DNA from: Sindora glabra
Lineage: Eukaryota > Streptophyta > Magnoliopsida > Fabales > Fabaceae
Direction: 5' to 3'
DNA: 64,000 nt
NCBI GenBank assembly: GCA_020226215.1
Contig: CM035226.1
Span: forward strand, 66,797,455 to 66,861,454
Both the position numbers and the translations under genes were made by a program. The notes beneath the pieces are model-generated. The model did no database searches. It was given only the letters and a program-made list of their open reading frames with translations, and had not been told where the DNA came from. The first letter of the stretch is position 1. Each line of letters starts with the position of its first letter. Of the stretch, positions 37,330 through 49,014 are shown piece after piece.

Positions 37330-39830
37330 TATGAAACATTCATCAATGTCATCATTTCCAAAATGCGAAAATGCTTTCTAACCACATATTCATTCAATAT
37401 TTCATTTCTCATAGAGCAAGAATTATGCACTAGATTTACAATGGTCACATACCACATAATGTGTTCTTAACATATTTTCATATTTTTCTCAAGTTAAACC
37501 TTGCTTCACATTTCATAATTATTTCACCTTAACATTAAATGGGTATAATTTAGCAAATTTAAAAGAAATATAGTGGGCACCCATGACTTTTTTCATGGAC
37601 TTCCATCAAATTCACTGCATTTTTGCCATAGTTCACAATATTACGTACCTCTATATAAATGACATTTTCAATACACTCACTTCCCATCTTCATTTCATTT
37701 TTTTCTCTTAACATTTATAGTTATCCAAGCCTCAAACTTGTTTTATTTTACCGCCTAATTAAACTCTTTTATTTCTTTCCAAACTAATTACTTATTTATT
37801 TATCTCATATTTTCATGTTATATTTAACTATTTAGAACAATTTTTAAACACATTAAATAGAAATTATAGGGGCACCCAAATCCTCCCTTAATTATTTCCC
37901 TAAATTTTTCCTTGTTACTAACCATAAATTGATAATCACCTCATTAACACTACTCTTGATGTAACCCTTAATTCTACATTCTCATATACTTCGTAGTATG
38001 ATCATTAATGAACAAATAAAAATTTAGAATTAAGATTGATAAGGAATTGAGGGGGCATCGAATCCTTCCTCCGTCAACCATTAAAATTTTCATGCTCTAT
38101 ATTGTGATTCATCAAGTCATTTGCAAGTATCTTCATGCTTATCACCTTAATCCACCATTCCCTTTCCAAATTTTATAAATTAACTTCTTAATAAAAAAGC
38201 CTAAGATTTAAACCAGGGGACAACTAAACCATGTATTATGAATATACTTAAATTTCATAAGCTTCTACCTCTCATCATTTTTTTCCCAAATTTTCCCTCC
38301 ATGACCATGCCATGCATGGGGTTTTTCAAAAGGTTTTTCTAACAATCTTTCATGAATTCTTTCTTAAGTCATACCTTAACATGATTATCTTAAAGTCATA
38401 GCTTCAATATCCTTCATTTACCTTGATATTGATAAGGCTTAACATGCACAATCATCTTGTAACTTCACTTGATCACTCATTTAAATTTCATGAAAAATAT
38501 AAAAGAGTCAACTATAAACTAACATCTTTAGGAAGAGTTGAACCACATACCTTGATTAGTTTGATTTTTGGATATAAGAAGACCATAATCATACACATAC
38601 AAGTTCATGGTTATTATCAATTTCCTTATTAAAATTTATGGAGAAATGTCATGAAATAAGGTTATTCTTACATATAAAGATGATCTTAAGGCTTTTTCTT
38701 GGCCTTTGTATGCTTCGATTAAACTAAAGGAAGAAAAGAGAAAATTTTTGGTGTTTAAAAGAGGGAATGTTATGGATTAGAGGAAGAAGGAGAAGTAAGG
38801 GTATTTTGGTTTTGCCTTTTTTATTTTGTAAGAAGCAATTGTGTCTTAACCTTTACTCAATTAGCCAACCATTTATTTTTCTCCATGCATTGGTTCTTCC
38901 TTTTGCTAGGTCATGATTACCCTAATCCTTCCTATTTCTTTATTACCCATAGTGTAATCATTGCTTTTCTTACCTTTCCTTTCAAGTTTTATACTTAATT
39001 TAAGCAAATTTTCAAGTCTGTAGGAGGTCCCATTTGGTCAGCCCCACATTAGGTGTTGAGTAGGCCCTTCTTAAAGCCAAAAATTCTTTCTTTCATCAGC
39101 TCAAATATAGTGAGTAACTCTTTTATAGCTGGGCTTAACCTTCTTTTTAACAAAATTCCCAAATTGAGCCCAAACTCATATTTTTGTGTAATTAATTTTT
39201 GCTAGCTTTTGGAAAAATTCATAACTCTTTATTCACTAGGACCCACTTCATAAAATTTTTACTCCATGCAGTCCTATATGTCTTTCTTTCCATAGTCATA
39301 GACAATTAATTAATCAGATCTTCTAATAAAAATTCATATCCAGTAAACTAGAGGTAACTCAATGTCATTCTGCTAAATTTTTTTCTATATTAAAAAAATT
39401 GACATTGACTTGAAATTAAATTATTAAATTTTTATGAGAAGAAATTTCAAATGTCTTTTTTCGAATTCTTTTTATATTTCACGAATAATATATTCTTATT
39501 AAAGGTTATAATAAAAACACTGTTGATTGTGTAATGAATCTTGTATAAAAAAACAAACTATTAACTATCTCATTTGTCATTTTTGTATTTATTACGTTTA
39601 AGCCTTCTCACAACCCAAATCTTCAAGTTCATTCTCATACGAATGTTCTCCCCCTTATGTTCAATCTAAGTCACTTATCTCCTACTCCCCAAGGATGTGT
39701 TTTGGGATGTATTTATATTAATGTATGCGCATATACCCTTAAATAGTAAGTTAGATATTATCAGCATATATACTTATTCGATCTTGCATTTTCTTACGTA
39801 CACGTTTGTGTTTATATATAGACACACACA
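37330..39830. repeat. Dispersed repeat family, long copy B
   Basis: Partner of 3250-5830, in the same orientation, aligning over about 2.5 kb with many substitutions and small indels. Shared order: ATTCTTAACATATTTTCATA-like, the GGGCACCC/GGGTATGC blocks, the CATTAGGTGTTGAGTAGGCC block, CCTATATGTCTTTCTTTCC, and TTGACTTGAAATTAAATTA. It lies directly between the 3' flank of WIP-a and the 5' flank of WIP-b, and a piece of it (copy C) sits in the same place before WIP-c. Confidence 0.6.
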
Positions 39831-40072
39831 AAATGGCTGAGGAATGTCCCATTTTTTACTACAAGACAAACAACTTTGTATGGATAAGTGAAAAAGAAAA
39901 TTTATTAATAAGAGCAATGTTATCTTTAATTTTCTATATTTATTCTATACCCACCCCTTTTATTAATCATGAGGTTAATAATTCTATGAACCAATTATTT
40001 ATTTAAAGGGAATGCATTATCCATTCTTAAAAACCAAGTGCATCAATTATTTTTCTATTAATAAAGTTGGAG

Positions 40073-40077
40073 AAATT
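40073..40077. repeat. Target site duplication, left copy
   Basis: AAATT immediately before the left LTR. The same five bases follow the right LTR at 47094-47098. Confidence 0.9.
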
Positions 40078-40516
40078 TGTAAGCAAATATTGTTTAAACA
40101 AGATATAAACTTATATAGATCAAGAACATAAAATACATGATTTAAGAAAATAGATAGCGTACCTGTGTTCGTCATAATAAATTGATGAACAAAGATTTGG
40201 TCTTCCCTGCCTTCTCTACGAATTTGCAGCCGATGGGGCATCAGGATTCACAAAATATTTTATGGTTAACGATAGAGCATAGAGTGGCTAGGGGGACCTA
40301 ACCTGCTTAAATAGAAAGCCCTACTGGGCTCACCCATCAAAAGCTCAGTTGGTTAAAGGTCTACATTTGCTGCAAAACACATCAACCCACCAGGCATTTA
40401 TAATCCATAAAAATGATCACAAAAGCTGGATTTTAAAATATAACTCTAAGATCAGACTTAGCCCATTTTAAATAAAATAAAAGAGCCAATTAATGGTAGT
40501 CCAAAATATTTTTACA
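40078..40516 (-). repeat. Left LTR (3' LTR of the minus-strand copia)
   Basis: It begins TGTAAGCAAATATTG and ends ATATTTTTACA on the + strand, and pairs base for base with 46655-47093 at equal length. It contains an antisense open stretch of 64 codons that appears in both LTRs and is not a gene. Confidence 0.97.
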
Positions 40517-40527
40517 TTCTCCCACTT
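40517..40527 (-). other. Polypurine tract of the copia element
   Basis: The minus strand reads AAGTGGGAGAA directly before the LTR start TGTAAAA. This is the usual copia plus-strand priming site. Confidence 0.9.
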
Positions 40528-41164
40528 GGACAATATTAATTGTAATTAATTTTATTTTATAAAATAATTTATTTTAAAAAATGACTCTTGGGCTAAGGAC
40601 TATATATATATATATATATATTTGTAAATATATGTGGCCATAATTTTAAAATACACCACCCTAGAGATAAATACCTTAAAATTTGACTAAGCTTATATAG
40701 CCAATGATACCAAATCATGGCGATAGTTACATTCTTTAATAACGTAGGACCTTCCATGGTTACAAAATATCATGAACTATATATACTTAGTCACTGATGT
40801 GATAGTGTAGCATGAAAGATGGCATCAGAATTGTGATCAATCATGCTTATCTTTCATGTTAGTCCTCAATGATTTCTCTAAAAAAAAATTCAGATAGTAT
40901 AAGAAATCAACTGGCAATATACAAAGCCAGATTGTCTCACAAATCTCAAAATGTGTCGATTTTGAGACAAATAATTAAGCTCAGGAACTAACGACTGACA
41001 CCAAGTCTTAGCCTTCATAAAAATTATAACAACATTGGCAAATTATAATCAAATGATGCATGCATCGATAATTTATCATAAATTCATAATCAATGTACCA
41101 ACAAGTATATATAAAGATATAAGAAAACAACACATCAAAATTACATAAAAGAAAATAACTCCCA

Positions 41165-41863
41165 CTAACCAAAGATATCAAAAGAACCTACAATTCCCAT
41201 ATTCTCAACATGCTTTTGAAAAATTATAGGTCTAAATCCTTTAGTCATGGGATCCGCCAGCATAGCATCAGTATGAATGTGCTCTACCACTATGTCCCCT
41301 TTCTTCACAAGATCTCTGACTGTGAGGTATTTTAACTCTAAATGCTTAGATCCACTAGAACTTTTATTATTTTTGGTGAAGAAAACTGCAGCACTATTAT
41401 CATAATAAATTTTCAGTGGTCTAGCAATAGAGTCAACAATCTGTAATCCAGAAATGAAAATTTTTAACCAAATAGCTTGTGAAGCAGCACCATAACAAGC
41501 AACGAATTCTGCTTGCATAGTAGAAGAAGCTGTCAATGTCTGCTTAGCACTTTTCCAGGATATAGCACCTCCAGCCATCATGAAAATGTAACCTGAAGTA
41601 GATTTCATATTATCAGAACATCTAGCAAAATCTGAGTTTGAATACCCAATTACTTCAAGGTTATCAACATTCCTATAAACGAGCATATAACCTTTGGTTT
41701 TCTGCAAGTATCTCATAACCTTTTTAGCAGCACACCAATGATCTCTACCAGGGTTAGACAAATACCTGCCAAGAACACTAACCACAAAAGCTAAATCTGG
41801 TCTGGTGCAAACTTGAGCATACATTAAACTTCCAACGGCACTTGCATAGGGAACATTTTGCAT
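41165..41863 (-). pseudogene. Copia pol, RT end and RNase H block
   Basis: A 232-codon open frame. It starts with the RT/RNase H linker YASAVGSLMYAQVCTRPDLA, then GRYLSNPGRDHWCAAKKVMRYL. RNase H follows, with the SNSDFARC stretch (usually DSDYAGC-like), TASSTMQAEFVAC and YYDNSAAVFFTKN, and ends in HVENMGI. It is in the same frame as the block upstream, separated by a single TAG codon at 41894-41896. Sequence quality is otherwise good, so the stop is a recent lesion. Confidence 0.93.
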
Positions 41864-41893
41864 TGACTGTTTCTCTATCTCATTTGCTGGGCA

Positions 41894-42409
41894 CTACATG
41901 TTGCTGAACTTATCACCTTTCACAACTGGAAAATCCCCAGGTTTACAATTCTGCATTTCAAATCTTTCAAGAATCCTATCAATATATGCCTTTTGAGATA
42001 ATCCCAATAAATTACGAGTTCTGTCCCTATGAATTTGAATACCCAAAACAAATGATGCCTCACCAAGATCCTTCATATCAAAAGCTCTAGACAACATTTG
42101 TTTGGTATCATGTAGCAAAGCTAGACTATTGCTTGCCAATAGAATATCATCAACATACAAGATGAGAAAAATAAAGTTGCTCCCACTGATCTTGAGATAA
42201 ATACACTGGTCAACTTTATTTTCTGTGAAGCCCATAGATGTAATCAACTCATCAAACTTTAAATACCATTGCCGAGATGCTTGTTTCAAACCATATATCG
42301 ATTTTCGTAACTTGCATACCAGATGCTCAGATTCATTTGTCTGAAAACCTTCAGGTTGTTTCATGTAGACATCTTCCATAAGTTCACCATTCAAAAAGGC
42401 TTTTGACAT
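41894..42409 (-). pseudogene. Copia pol, reverse transcriptase core
   Basis: A 171-codon block with the RT motifs KAFLNGELMEDVYMKQPEGF, LRKSIYGLKQASRQWYLKFD, the catalytic LYVDDILLASN, and FDMKDLGEASFVLGIQI. The YVDD active site is intact. The block is out of frame with the preceding gag-pol block by a small deletion (two bases fits best) between the codons for QMDVK and AFLNG, near 42400. It ends at an in-frame TAG. Confidence 0.93.
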
Positions 42410-45269
42410 CCATCTGATGAAGCTCTAAATTAAAGTGTGCAACCAAGGCCATAATAATTCTGAATGAGTCTTTAGAAGATACTGGCGAGAAGGTCTCAAA
42501 GTAGTCAATTCCTTCTCTTTGAGTGAAACCTTTAGCTACCAATCTTGCTTTAAATCGTTCAATTCTGCCAGTTGAATCCTTCTTAGTCTTGTACACCCAT
42601 TTGCAGCCAATTGCCTTATAATTTTGCGGAAGCTCAACAAGTTCCCATACTTCATTTTTTATCATAGACTGAATTTCCTCATTCATAGCATTTAACCACA
42701 TATCAGATTGTTGACTATTCATTGCTTGACTGTACGTTGTTGGATCAACAACATCCCCAATATTATATTCACTCTCACCAAGATAAACATAATAATCATT
42801 TGAAATTGCTGCCCTCCTTTGTCTGACTGACCTTCTAATAGGGATCTGCTCTACTGGTTGAACAGGTTGGTGATTTTCAATGGGAACAGCTGCAACAGGT
42901 TCTACAATTTGGTCACGCTCTACATTTTGATCATTTTGTATCTCAACATGAACAGATGGAGGTACAAAAGTCTGACTAGGTAAAACTAGTGGAATGGTAA
43001 TGGAAGCTGGATCATCTTGTGTTTCAAGGTGCCCTGGATTTGGTGACAAATCAGCAACATCAAGCTCAAGAAATTTTGCAGTCATGGACTCAACTATTTT
43101 TGTACCTCTTGTAGGGCAATAGAACTTGTATCCTTTTGCACGATCTGGATACCCTATGAAGTAACAACGAACAGATCTTGGATCAAGTTTCTTTATTGAT
43201 GGATCATAAATTTTTACTTCAGAAGGACAACCCCAAACTCGAAAATGATTAAGGCTAGGTTTTCTGCCGGTCCAAAGCTCAAAGGGTGTTTTAGGTACTG
43301 ACTTGCTAGGAACACGGTTAAGGATGTACAAAGCAGTTTTAATGGCCTCACCCCAAAGAAATTCAGGTAAATTTGTTCCACTCATCATGCTCCTCATCAT
43401 GTCTTTAAGAGTTCGATTGCGCCTTTCAGCAATGCCATTTTGTTCAGGACTACCAGGCATGGTATATTGTGGAACAATTCCACAATCTTGTAAAAACCTA
43501 GCAAACGGTCCCATGTGTTGCCCAAACACATCTTGTTTGCCATAATATTCACCTCCTCGGTCAGATCTCACAATCTTGATGACTTTTCCCAATTGTTTTT
43601 CAACTTCAATTTTGAAAATTTTGAATTTCTCAAGTACATCAGATTTTTCTTTTATCAAATAAAGATAACCATATCGAGAAAAGTCATCAATGAATGTAAC
43701 AAAATAACGACAACCACAAATGGTGGAAGAGTATGGTCCAGATATATCAGTATGAATTATTTCTAAAAGATTTGAACTATGAGTAGCGCCTTTCCTTTTA
43801 GTCTTAGTTAACTTGCCCCTAATACAGCTGACACATATGTCCATATCATCAAAATCTAGGGAAGGAAGAATATTCTCTTTAATTAACCTCCCCACCCGTT
43901 CCCTAGATATATGTCCCAATCTTCTATGCCATAAGACTGATGATGTTTCCTTAATTCTAGGCCTTTTTGAAATCATATTTTCAACATTCAAAGAAGCATA
44001 AGGACTATCAGAGGCTAAAAGTAACCTATATAAACCATTATCAAGAACACCAAAACCAATGGACTCAGAATGCAATAAAATATCAACTTTTCCATTTCCA
44101 AAAATAAATGTGTATCCAAGCCTATCCAAAAGAGAAATTGAAATTAAATTACGTCTAAAACTAGGAACATAAAAAACATTATTCAATGTAATCTCAATAA
44201 AGTTTTCTAAACGTAAAATAACATCTCCTATGCATTCAACTACAACTTCAAGATCATTTCCTACTCTAAGCTTGGACTCTCTCTCACTTGGTTTCCTCTT
44301 GCTTACGAACCCCTGCAAGGTAATTGCAACATGAGTTGTAGAACCACTATCAAACCACCAAGAATCTATAGGGACATCAATTAAATTTGATTCAAAGCAA
44401 GCTAAGGATAAGAGTTTACCATTCTCATTTCCCTTTTTCTTTTCTAACCAAGACTTGAATCTATAGCAATCAGTCCTTTTATGACCTTTCTTATGACAAT
44501 GATAACACTCTACATTCTTATGGATGGAACCTGTAGGGCCTCCCACTTGTGGTTTATGACCGTTATTATTATTATTATTACCATGCCTGTGGGCCTCCTG
44601 AGATTTAGAAAAATTGTTCCTTGGAGCATGAGATTTAGATTTCTTTTTCTTGTGGGTTAGGCTTTTGCTGGGTAAGGATTTTGGTTGGGTCAAAAAACTT
44701 ATTTCTTTCTTTTCTTTCAATTTTTCTTCCTCAGCAACACACTTAGTGATGAGTTCATTAATGGTCCAGGGTGTGTTCAAGGTATTATAGGCTGTCTTGA
44801 TTTGACTGAATTCTGGAGGTAAGGAATTCAATGCATGTGGGACAAGAAAGGTATCCGACAATTCAATTTTTAAGTTCTTCAGTTGAGTTTGGAGGTGAAC
44901 CATCTTGATAATAAACTCTCTTACACCACCAGTGTTATCATACTTCATAGTCGTCAGTTCCTTCATTAGGCATCCAGATTCAGCATTATCAGATACTTGA
45001 TACCTTTGCCCAATAGCATCCATAAATTCTTTGGCCTTGGTTGCATCTACCAATCCACCCAGTAGATGTTCAGGTACAGATCTCTTAATTGCAATAAGGC
45101 TAAGCCTATTAGATCTCTCCCATTTTGCATAGTAATCTTTTTGCTCTTGAGTGCTTTCAGGAGTGAGTGTTGGCGGTTCTGGCTCACGCAAGGCTAAATC
45201 AAGATCTATAATACCAAGAGCAAACTCTATATCCTGCTTCCACCTCTTATAATTTGTACCATTTAACAA
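42384..45269 (-). pseudogene. Copia gag, protease, integrase and RT start (961 codons open)
   Basis: Gag occupies roughly residues 1-250, starting near LNGTNYKRWKQDIEFAL. A CCHC knuckle CYHCHKKGHKRTDC lies at about 255-268. The aspartic protease motif is WWFDSGSTTHV (catalytic Asp near 306). The integrase has a zinc-binding HRRLGH...CVSCIRGK region and a catalytic core with HTDISGP, FIDDFSRYGYLYL, RSDRGGEYYG and SPEQNGIAERRNRT. The RT starts at WLNAMNEEIQSM and continues through KAIGCKWVYKTK to HQMDVK, where the frame is lost. This block is still fully open, so loss of function is due to the downstream lesions. The stretch of Asn near residue 230 is encoded by a short AAT/AAC run. Confidence 0.95.
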
Positions 45270-45399
45270 TTCAATAGTTGCAGTGTTATTGTTTACTGCA
45301 AAAGAGACTGTGAAAGAATAATTAGAGATGCAATATGTTAGTTCTGAGCATTTTAAATTTATTCATAACCACAATTAGGAGTATATAAAATATCACTAC

Positions 45400-45676
45400 A
45401 TTCTCCCCTTTGGGCAGAGAATGCAATGTATGAAAGACCCTCCTAAAAATTGAAGCCAACCAGGATAATATATTATTATTATAAAATTACCCCCTTTGGG
45501 CAGGTAAAATTTATAATAATAAAATAAATCCAGAAATAATATTTTGCTTCAATAATTCAATTTCTAATTATATCATACAATAACCCCCTTTGGGCAGGTC
45601 ATTATATGAAATAATTAAAAATATTAATTAGCTCATTTTTAATTACAACACATAGTTACCCCATTTGGGCAGATAA
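45400..45676 (-). repeat. Four spaced CTGCCCAAAGGGG motifs in the copia leader
   Basis: On the + strand, CCCCTTTGGGCAG or a one-base variant occurs near 45405, 45491, 45585 and 45659, each followed by a short tract and TAAT/TTAT-rich DNA. On the sense strand of the element each reads CTGCCCAAAGGGG. CCC and GGG can pair, so each is a possible small hairpin. They lie between the primer binding site and the gag start. Confidence 0.85.
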
Positions 45677-46030
45677 TTATGTGAAATAATTAAAAAATAA
45701 TAATAATAATCCCGTAAATTTTTTTTTAATAGCTCGAAGACTTATAAATCAAAATAAATAATTTCACTTTGGTGATAATTACCCATTTCAACCTATAAGT
45801 CTCCCAAAAGAACCGGGATATTTAAATGAAGCCCAAAACTATAAATTAAAATAAAATATGATCAGTCCATTAAGGGATGCTAAACAATATGCACCAATAC
45901 TGATCATAAAAAAAATCATATTGCATCAAAAATACAATCTCAATATATATATTTGGTACAAATTAAAAAGATTTTAAATTTTCCTAATTTTCTTTTAAGG
46001 AAATATGAATACATGAATATCTATCACAAT

Positions 46031-46045
46031 CATATATATATATAT

Positions 46046-46091
<46 letters not shown>
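46031..46091. repeat. (AT)n microsatellite in the copia leader
   Basis: An AT dinucleotide run of about 60 bases with one CAT interruption, inside the retrotransposon and therefore not part of the host locus before insertion. Confidence 0.95.
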
Positions 46092-46094
<3 letters not shown>

Positions 46095-46639
46095 ATGGGA
46101 AGGAAAGAAACAAAAAATTGAAATATCTGTTCCATGATGATGATGAAATCATCCGAAAAGATATAAATTGTCAAATCAAAAGAAAATTATATCAAAAATA
46201 AATGATATATATACTTTAATCAAAATAAAAAAAAATATCCGTAGAATAAAGATCCATAAGCAGGAACTAAGGCACCAGTAAGGACGGATGGAATTATCAA
46301 TTTAAAATCAAATATTAAATACAAACTAAGCACCAGTAAAAATAGGAAAAATAAAATATAAATAAAATAATAATAATAAAAGGACAGATGGGATTATCAA
46401 CTAAGATAATATAAGTAGGAATAACAGTCACATAAATCATGAAACTTCGTGATGAAATGTAACAACAACAGTGTGAATGTTTGTACTAATACCCGTAGAA
46501 TAAAGATTCATAAGAATGGATCGGTAGAAGCAAAAATAGATGATACTAATTTATCAAACAACAAAATAGATAAAAAATGATCATCTAAGAATATAGATCA
46601 AGCGAAAATATGTATCTTAATTCTTAATTTATTATAAGT

Positions 46640-46652
46640 GGCTTTGATGCCA
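46640..46652 (-). other. Primer binding site of the copia element
   Basis: The minus strand reads TGGCATCAAAGCC two bases inside the right LTR. It differs at two positions from TGGTATCAGAGCC, the complement of the initiator tRNA-Met 3' end used by most plant copia elements. Confidence 0.85.
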
Positions 46653-46654
46653 AA

Positions 46655-47093
46655 TGTAAGTAAATATTATTTAAACAGGATATAAACTTATATAGATCAA
46701 GAACATAAAATACATAATTTAAGAAAATAGATAGCGTACCTGTGTTTGTCATAATAAATTGATGAACAAAGGTTTGGTCTTCCCTGCCTTCTCTACGAAT
46801 TTGCAGCCGATGGGGCACCAGGATTCACAAAGTATTTTGTGGTTAACGATAGAGCGTAGAGTGGTTAAGGGGACCTAACCTATTTAAATAGAAAGCCCTA
46901 CTGGGCTCACCCATCAAAAGTCCAGTTGGTTAAAGGTCTACACTTGCTGCAAAACACATCAGCCCACCAGGCATTTATAATCCATAAAAGTGATCACAAA
47001 AGCTAGACTTAAAAATATAACTTTAGGATCAGATTCAGCCCATTTTAAATAAAATAAAAGACCCAGTTAATGGTAGTCCAAAATATTTTTACA
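46655..47093 (-). repeat. Right LTR (5' LTR of the minus-strand copia)
   Basis: TGTAAGTAAATATTA at the start and TTTTTACA at the end, 439 bases, the same length as the left LTR. Nearly all differences between the two are transitions. Confidence 0.97.
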
Positions 47094-47098
47094 AAATT
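47094..47098. repeat. Target site duplication, right copy
   Basis: AAATT, matching 40073-40077. The uninterrupted version of this site is present near 53202-53212. Confidence 0.9.
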
Positions 47099-47229
47099 TT
47101 CGTATATTCTATTTATAATATGTATCCCAAGGAAGAGAAAAAGTAGTTGTTCACTAGTTGTTAGTTTTATGACTCTAGTTACTATGTATGTATGCAAGAA
47201 TTTCTCAATAAAGTTATACTTGGAATGCA

Positions 47230-47463
47230 CCAATTCCGCGTCCGATTCGATTCCGTGGCCTTCGGAAATACCAGGGACGCCCTTTCAGGCTTTCCCCTGC
47301 ACACCGCCCACAGTTTCTTTCACCAGTCTCACTCTCAGCCTTCAAACTCCCCATATATAACAAGCACCCACAATCTCACTCATCAAATCAAAAGCCTAAT
47401 TCAGATTTTTCTCTCTTCAAATCCATCCAGAATCATCATCAGTTGAGCAAATCAAGTACGAAA
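47230..47463 (+). promoter_or_regulatory. Promoter and leader of WIP-b
   Basis: TATATAA at 47354-47360, CCGCGT (CGCG core) at 47236-47241, and CCGCCCACAGTTTC near 47304. The proximal promoter is nearly the same as that of WIP-c. The copia right LTR now ends only about 140 bases upstream of the CGCG core, so any more distal control sequence was pushed about 7 kb away. Confidence 0.7.
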
Positions 47464-47736
47464 ATGAGTGGAAACAGCACAAGAACCTGGATAGTGGCAT
47501 CAAGCATAGGTGCAGTAGAGGCACTGAAGGACCAATTGGGTGTTTGCAGGTGGAACTATGTTCTGAGATCATTTCAACAACATGCGAAGAACAACATCAG
47601 ATCGTACACTCTGGCTAAGAAATTGTCTTCTGCTTCCTCTGCTGTTGTTGCGAGTCAGGTGAAGAGGACTAAGGAGGAGATGATGAGGAAACTCATGGTT
47701 TTGGATTGCTGGGGTCCCACTACTACTAGGTTTTGA
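47464..47736 (+). CDS. Wound-induced protein, DUF3774 family (WIP-b)
   Basis: The second tandem copy, intronless, 90 residues, intact. The core WIVASSIGAVEALKDQLGVC (9-28) and the C-terminal DCWGP (81-85) are unchanged. Differences from both other copies are Asn4, Thr8, Phe37, Leu50, Val61, Ser64, Met73 and Val79; several of these replace polar or charged residues in the C-terminal half. The ATG at 47464 was chosen because it matches the start of the other copies. The frame is open seven codons further upstream, but only from a TTG. The 3' flank conserves the TTTGTTTAGCTATTGTAATGA stretch, a probable part of the poly(A) region. It is a probable paralogue by tandem duplication of WIP-c. Confidence 0.95.
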   Translation: MSGNSTRTWIVASSIGAVEALKDQLGVCRWNYVLRSFQQHAKNNIRSYTLAKKLSSASSAVVASQVKRTKEEMMRKLMVLDCWGPTTTRF

Positions 47737-48905
47737 AGTTTGTTTCATCGAATGCCTCCTAATATTCAGAATCCCTTAGTCATGCAATGCTTTGTCATCT
47801 CATGATTTGTGCATCCCTTTCATCCAATTTTGTTTAGCTATTGTAATGACATGAATCAGCAAAAATGAAAAACCATTATCCCATATTATGTCCCTTCTTT
47901 ATTTTTTTATTATTGTTGTTTCGATTTCATCGAGGAAATACGTCTATCAGTTTAGGTAAGTGGCTAGTTAAGGTGGTTGAGATTAATCAAGATTGTGTGT
48001 TTATAACAATCCTGTTGGACCGTTCCAGGGACCACAATCTATTTCAAGTGGATCGTGAATTTACAAGGGCTAATCCACTAAATCTGTGTACAAAAATTCG
48101 AGATCGAACCGACCTAAAATGGAGATGAAGCCTTCTTAAGGAATATAGAGCTGGACTTGAACCAAAAGCTCTCCCACTGTTAAATCTTGGTTTTTGATAT
48201 ACCATCCAAAATCAATTCTAATTAGAATTAGCAAAAACAAAATGTATACATTTAGTATTAATTTGTTAAAGAGTTTAGGTTTGAATCACCGATATTTTAC
48301 ACTATTAACTAAGAATTTATAAATAGTAAATACATTATTAAGAAAGTAAAATAATTAAGAATTTTTAGTAACAATAAATGAATTAACAATAATAATATAT
48401 GAATCACTGAAATTGTGAAATTAAGTAGATGAAGTATAAGGTTGATTTATAGTGAATCAAATTTATTTATTTTTTTCAAAATCAAGTCGTTAAATCCTAC
48501 AATTATTCCATTAAATTTGATTATAATTAGTTTTTCCAAGTTTCATGATTTTAACAGACATATATTTTCTTATCTTGGCAATTTTTTTAAGTCTTATTCT
48601 GATTTAAATAAATATGAGTTCAATTTTATTCATTTGATCAAATTTGACAATTTAATTTAAGTTGTACTAGGTATGCAATAAAATTTGAGAATAGGTTATT
48701 TGAGAGAAAATGTATTTCATAGAAATAATCTCTTTTGTCTTGACGGAAAATTAAAATTTATTTCGGGGAAACATATCTGATGAAATAATAATTTTAGTTA
48801 CTTGTCATTATATTTATAAAATAGTATGTTAATAGAGAATATGCTATATTGGCGTTAAATTAGAAAGTGTGGTAAAAAAAGTGTTAACTGTAATGGATTA
48901 AAAAT
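47737..48905 (+). repeat. 3' flank of WIP-b, shared with the other WIP copies
   Basis: It aligns with 53862-55413, apart from an insertion in the latter, and more loosely with 35691-37290. It includes TTTCAAGTGGATCGTGAATT and CATTAAATTTGATTATAATT. It has no gene of its own; an 87-codon open stretch at 47865 is not conserved as a frame. Confidence 0.8.
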
Positions 48906-49014
48906 TAACTTTTTAATGATTACGAATTTATTTGATGAGAATTGTACAATATGATGATTTATTAAGGCTTCTTGGGGATGCACAAAACATTGATACCCAG
49001 TTTCTTTCGTGAGA

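Larger units (their letters stand above)
40078..47093 (-). mobile_element. Complete Ty1/copia LTR retrotransposon, minus strand, 7016 bp
   Basis: All structural parts are visible: two 439-bp LTRs (40078-40516 and 46655-47093) with TG...CA ends, a 5-bp AAATT target duplication, a primer binding site beside the right LTR, a polypurine tract beside the left LTR, and one gag-pol region (45269-41165). The domain order gag, protease, integrase, RT, RNase H defines Ty1/copia. The polyprotein resembles Tnt1-type copies. The pol is broken by one frameshift and one stop, so this copy should not be autonomous. A hand alignment of the LTRs gave about 28 differences, about 26 of them transitions (about 6%), so the insertion is old but not ancient. 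Confidence 0.97.

Noticed and set aside
40047..40241. 64-codon minus-strand open frame, repeated at 46624-46818, looking like a conserved small protein
   Set aside because: The two copies are the paired LTRs of one retrotransposon. The frame lies mostly inside LTR sequence and the similarity is explained by that.
40330..40375. A tRNA A-box-like sequence (GCTCAGTTGGTTAAAG) in the left LTR
   Set aside because: No B-box (GGTTCRANNCC) follows at a suitable distance and no cloverleaf can be drawn. The right LTR has already changed the motif. It is LTR sequence, not a tRNA gene.
42600..44600. Plus-strand open frames inside the copia region (for example 43303-43766)
   Set aside because: They are reverse-strand shadows of the intact gag-pol frame.
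48280..48305. A B-box-like GGTTTGAATCACC in the WIP-b 3' flank, suggesting a tRNA or SINE
   Set aside because: No A-box upstream and no acceptor-stem pairing. The paralogous position in the WIP-c flank has lost the motif.
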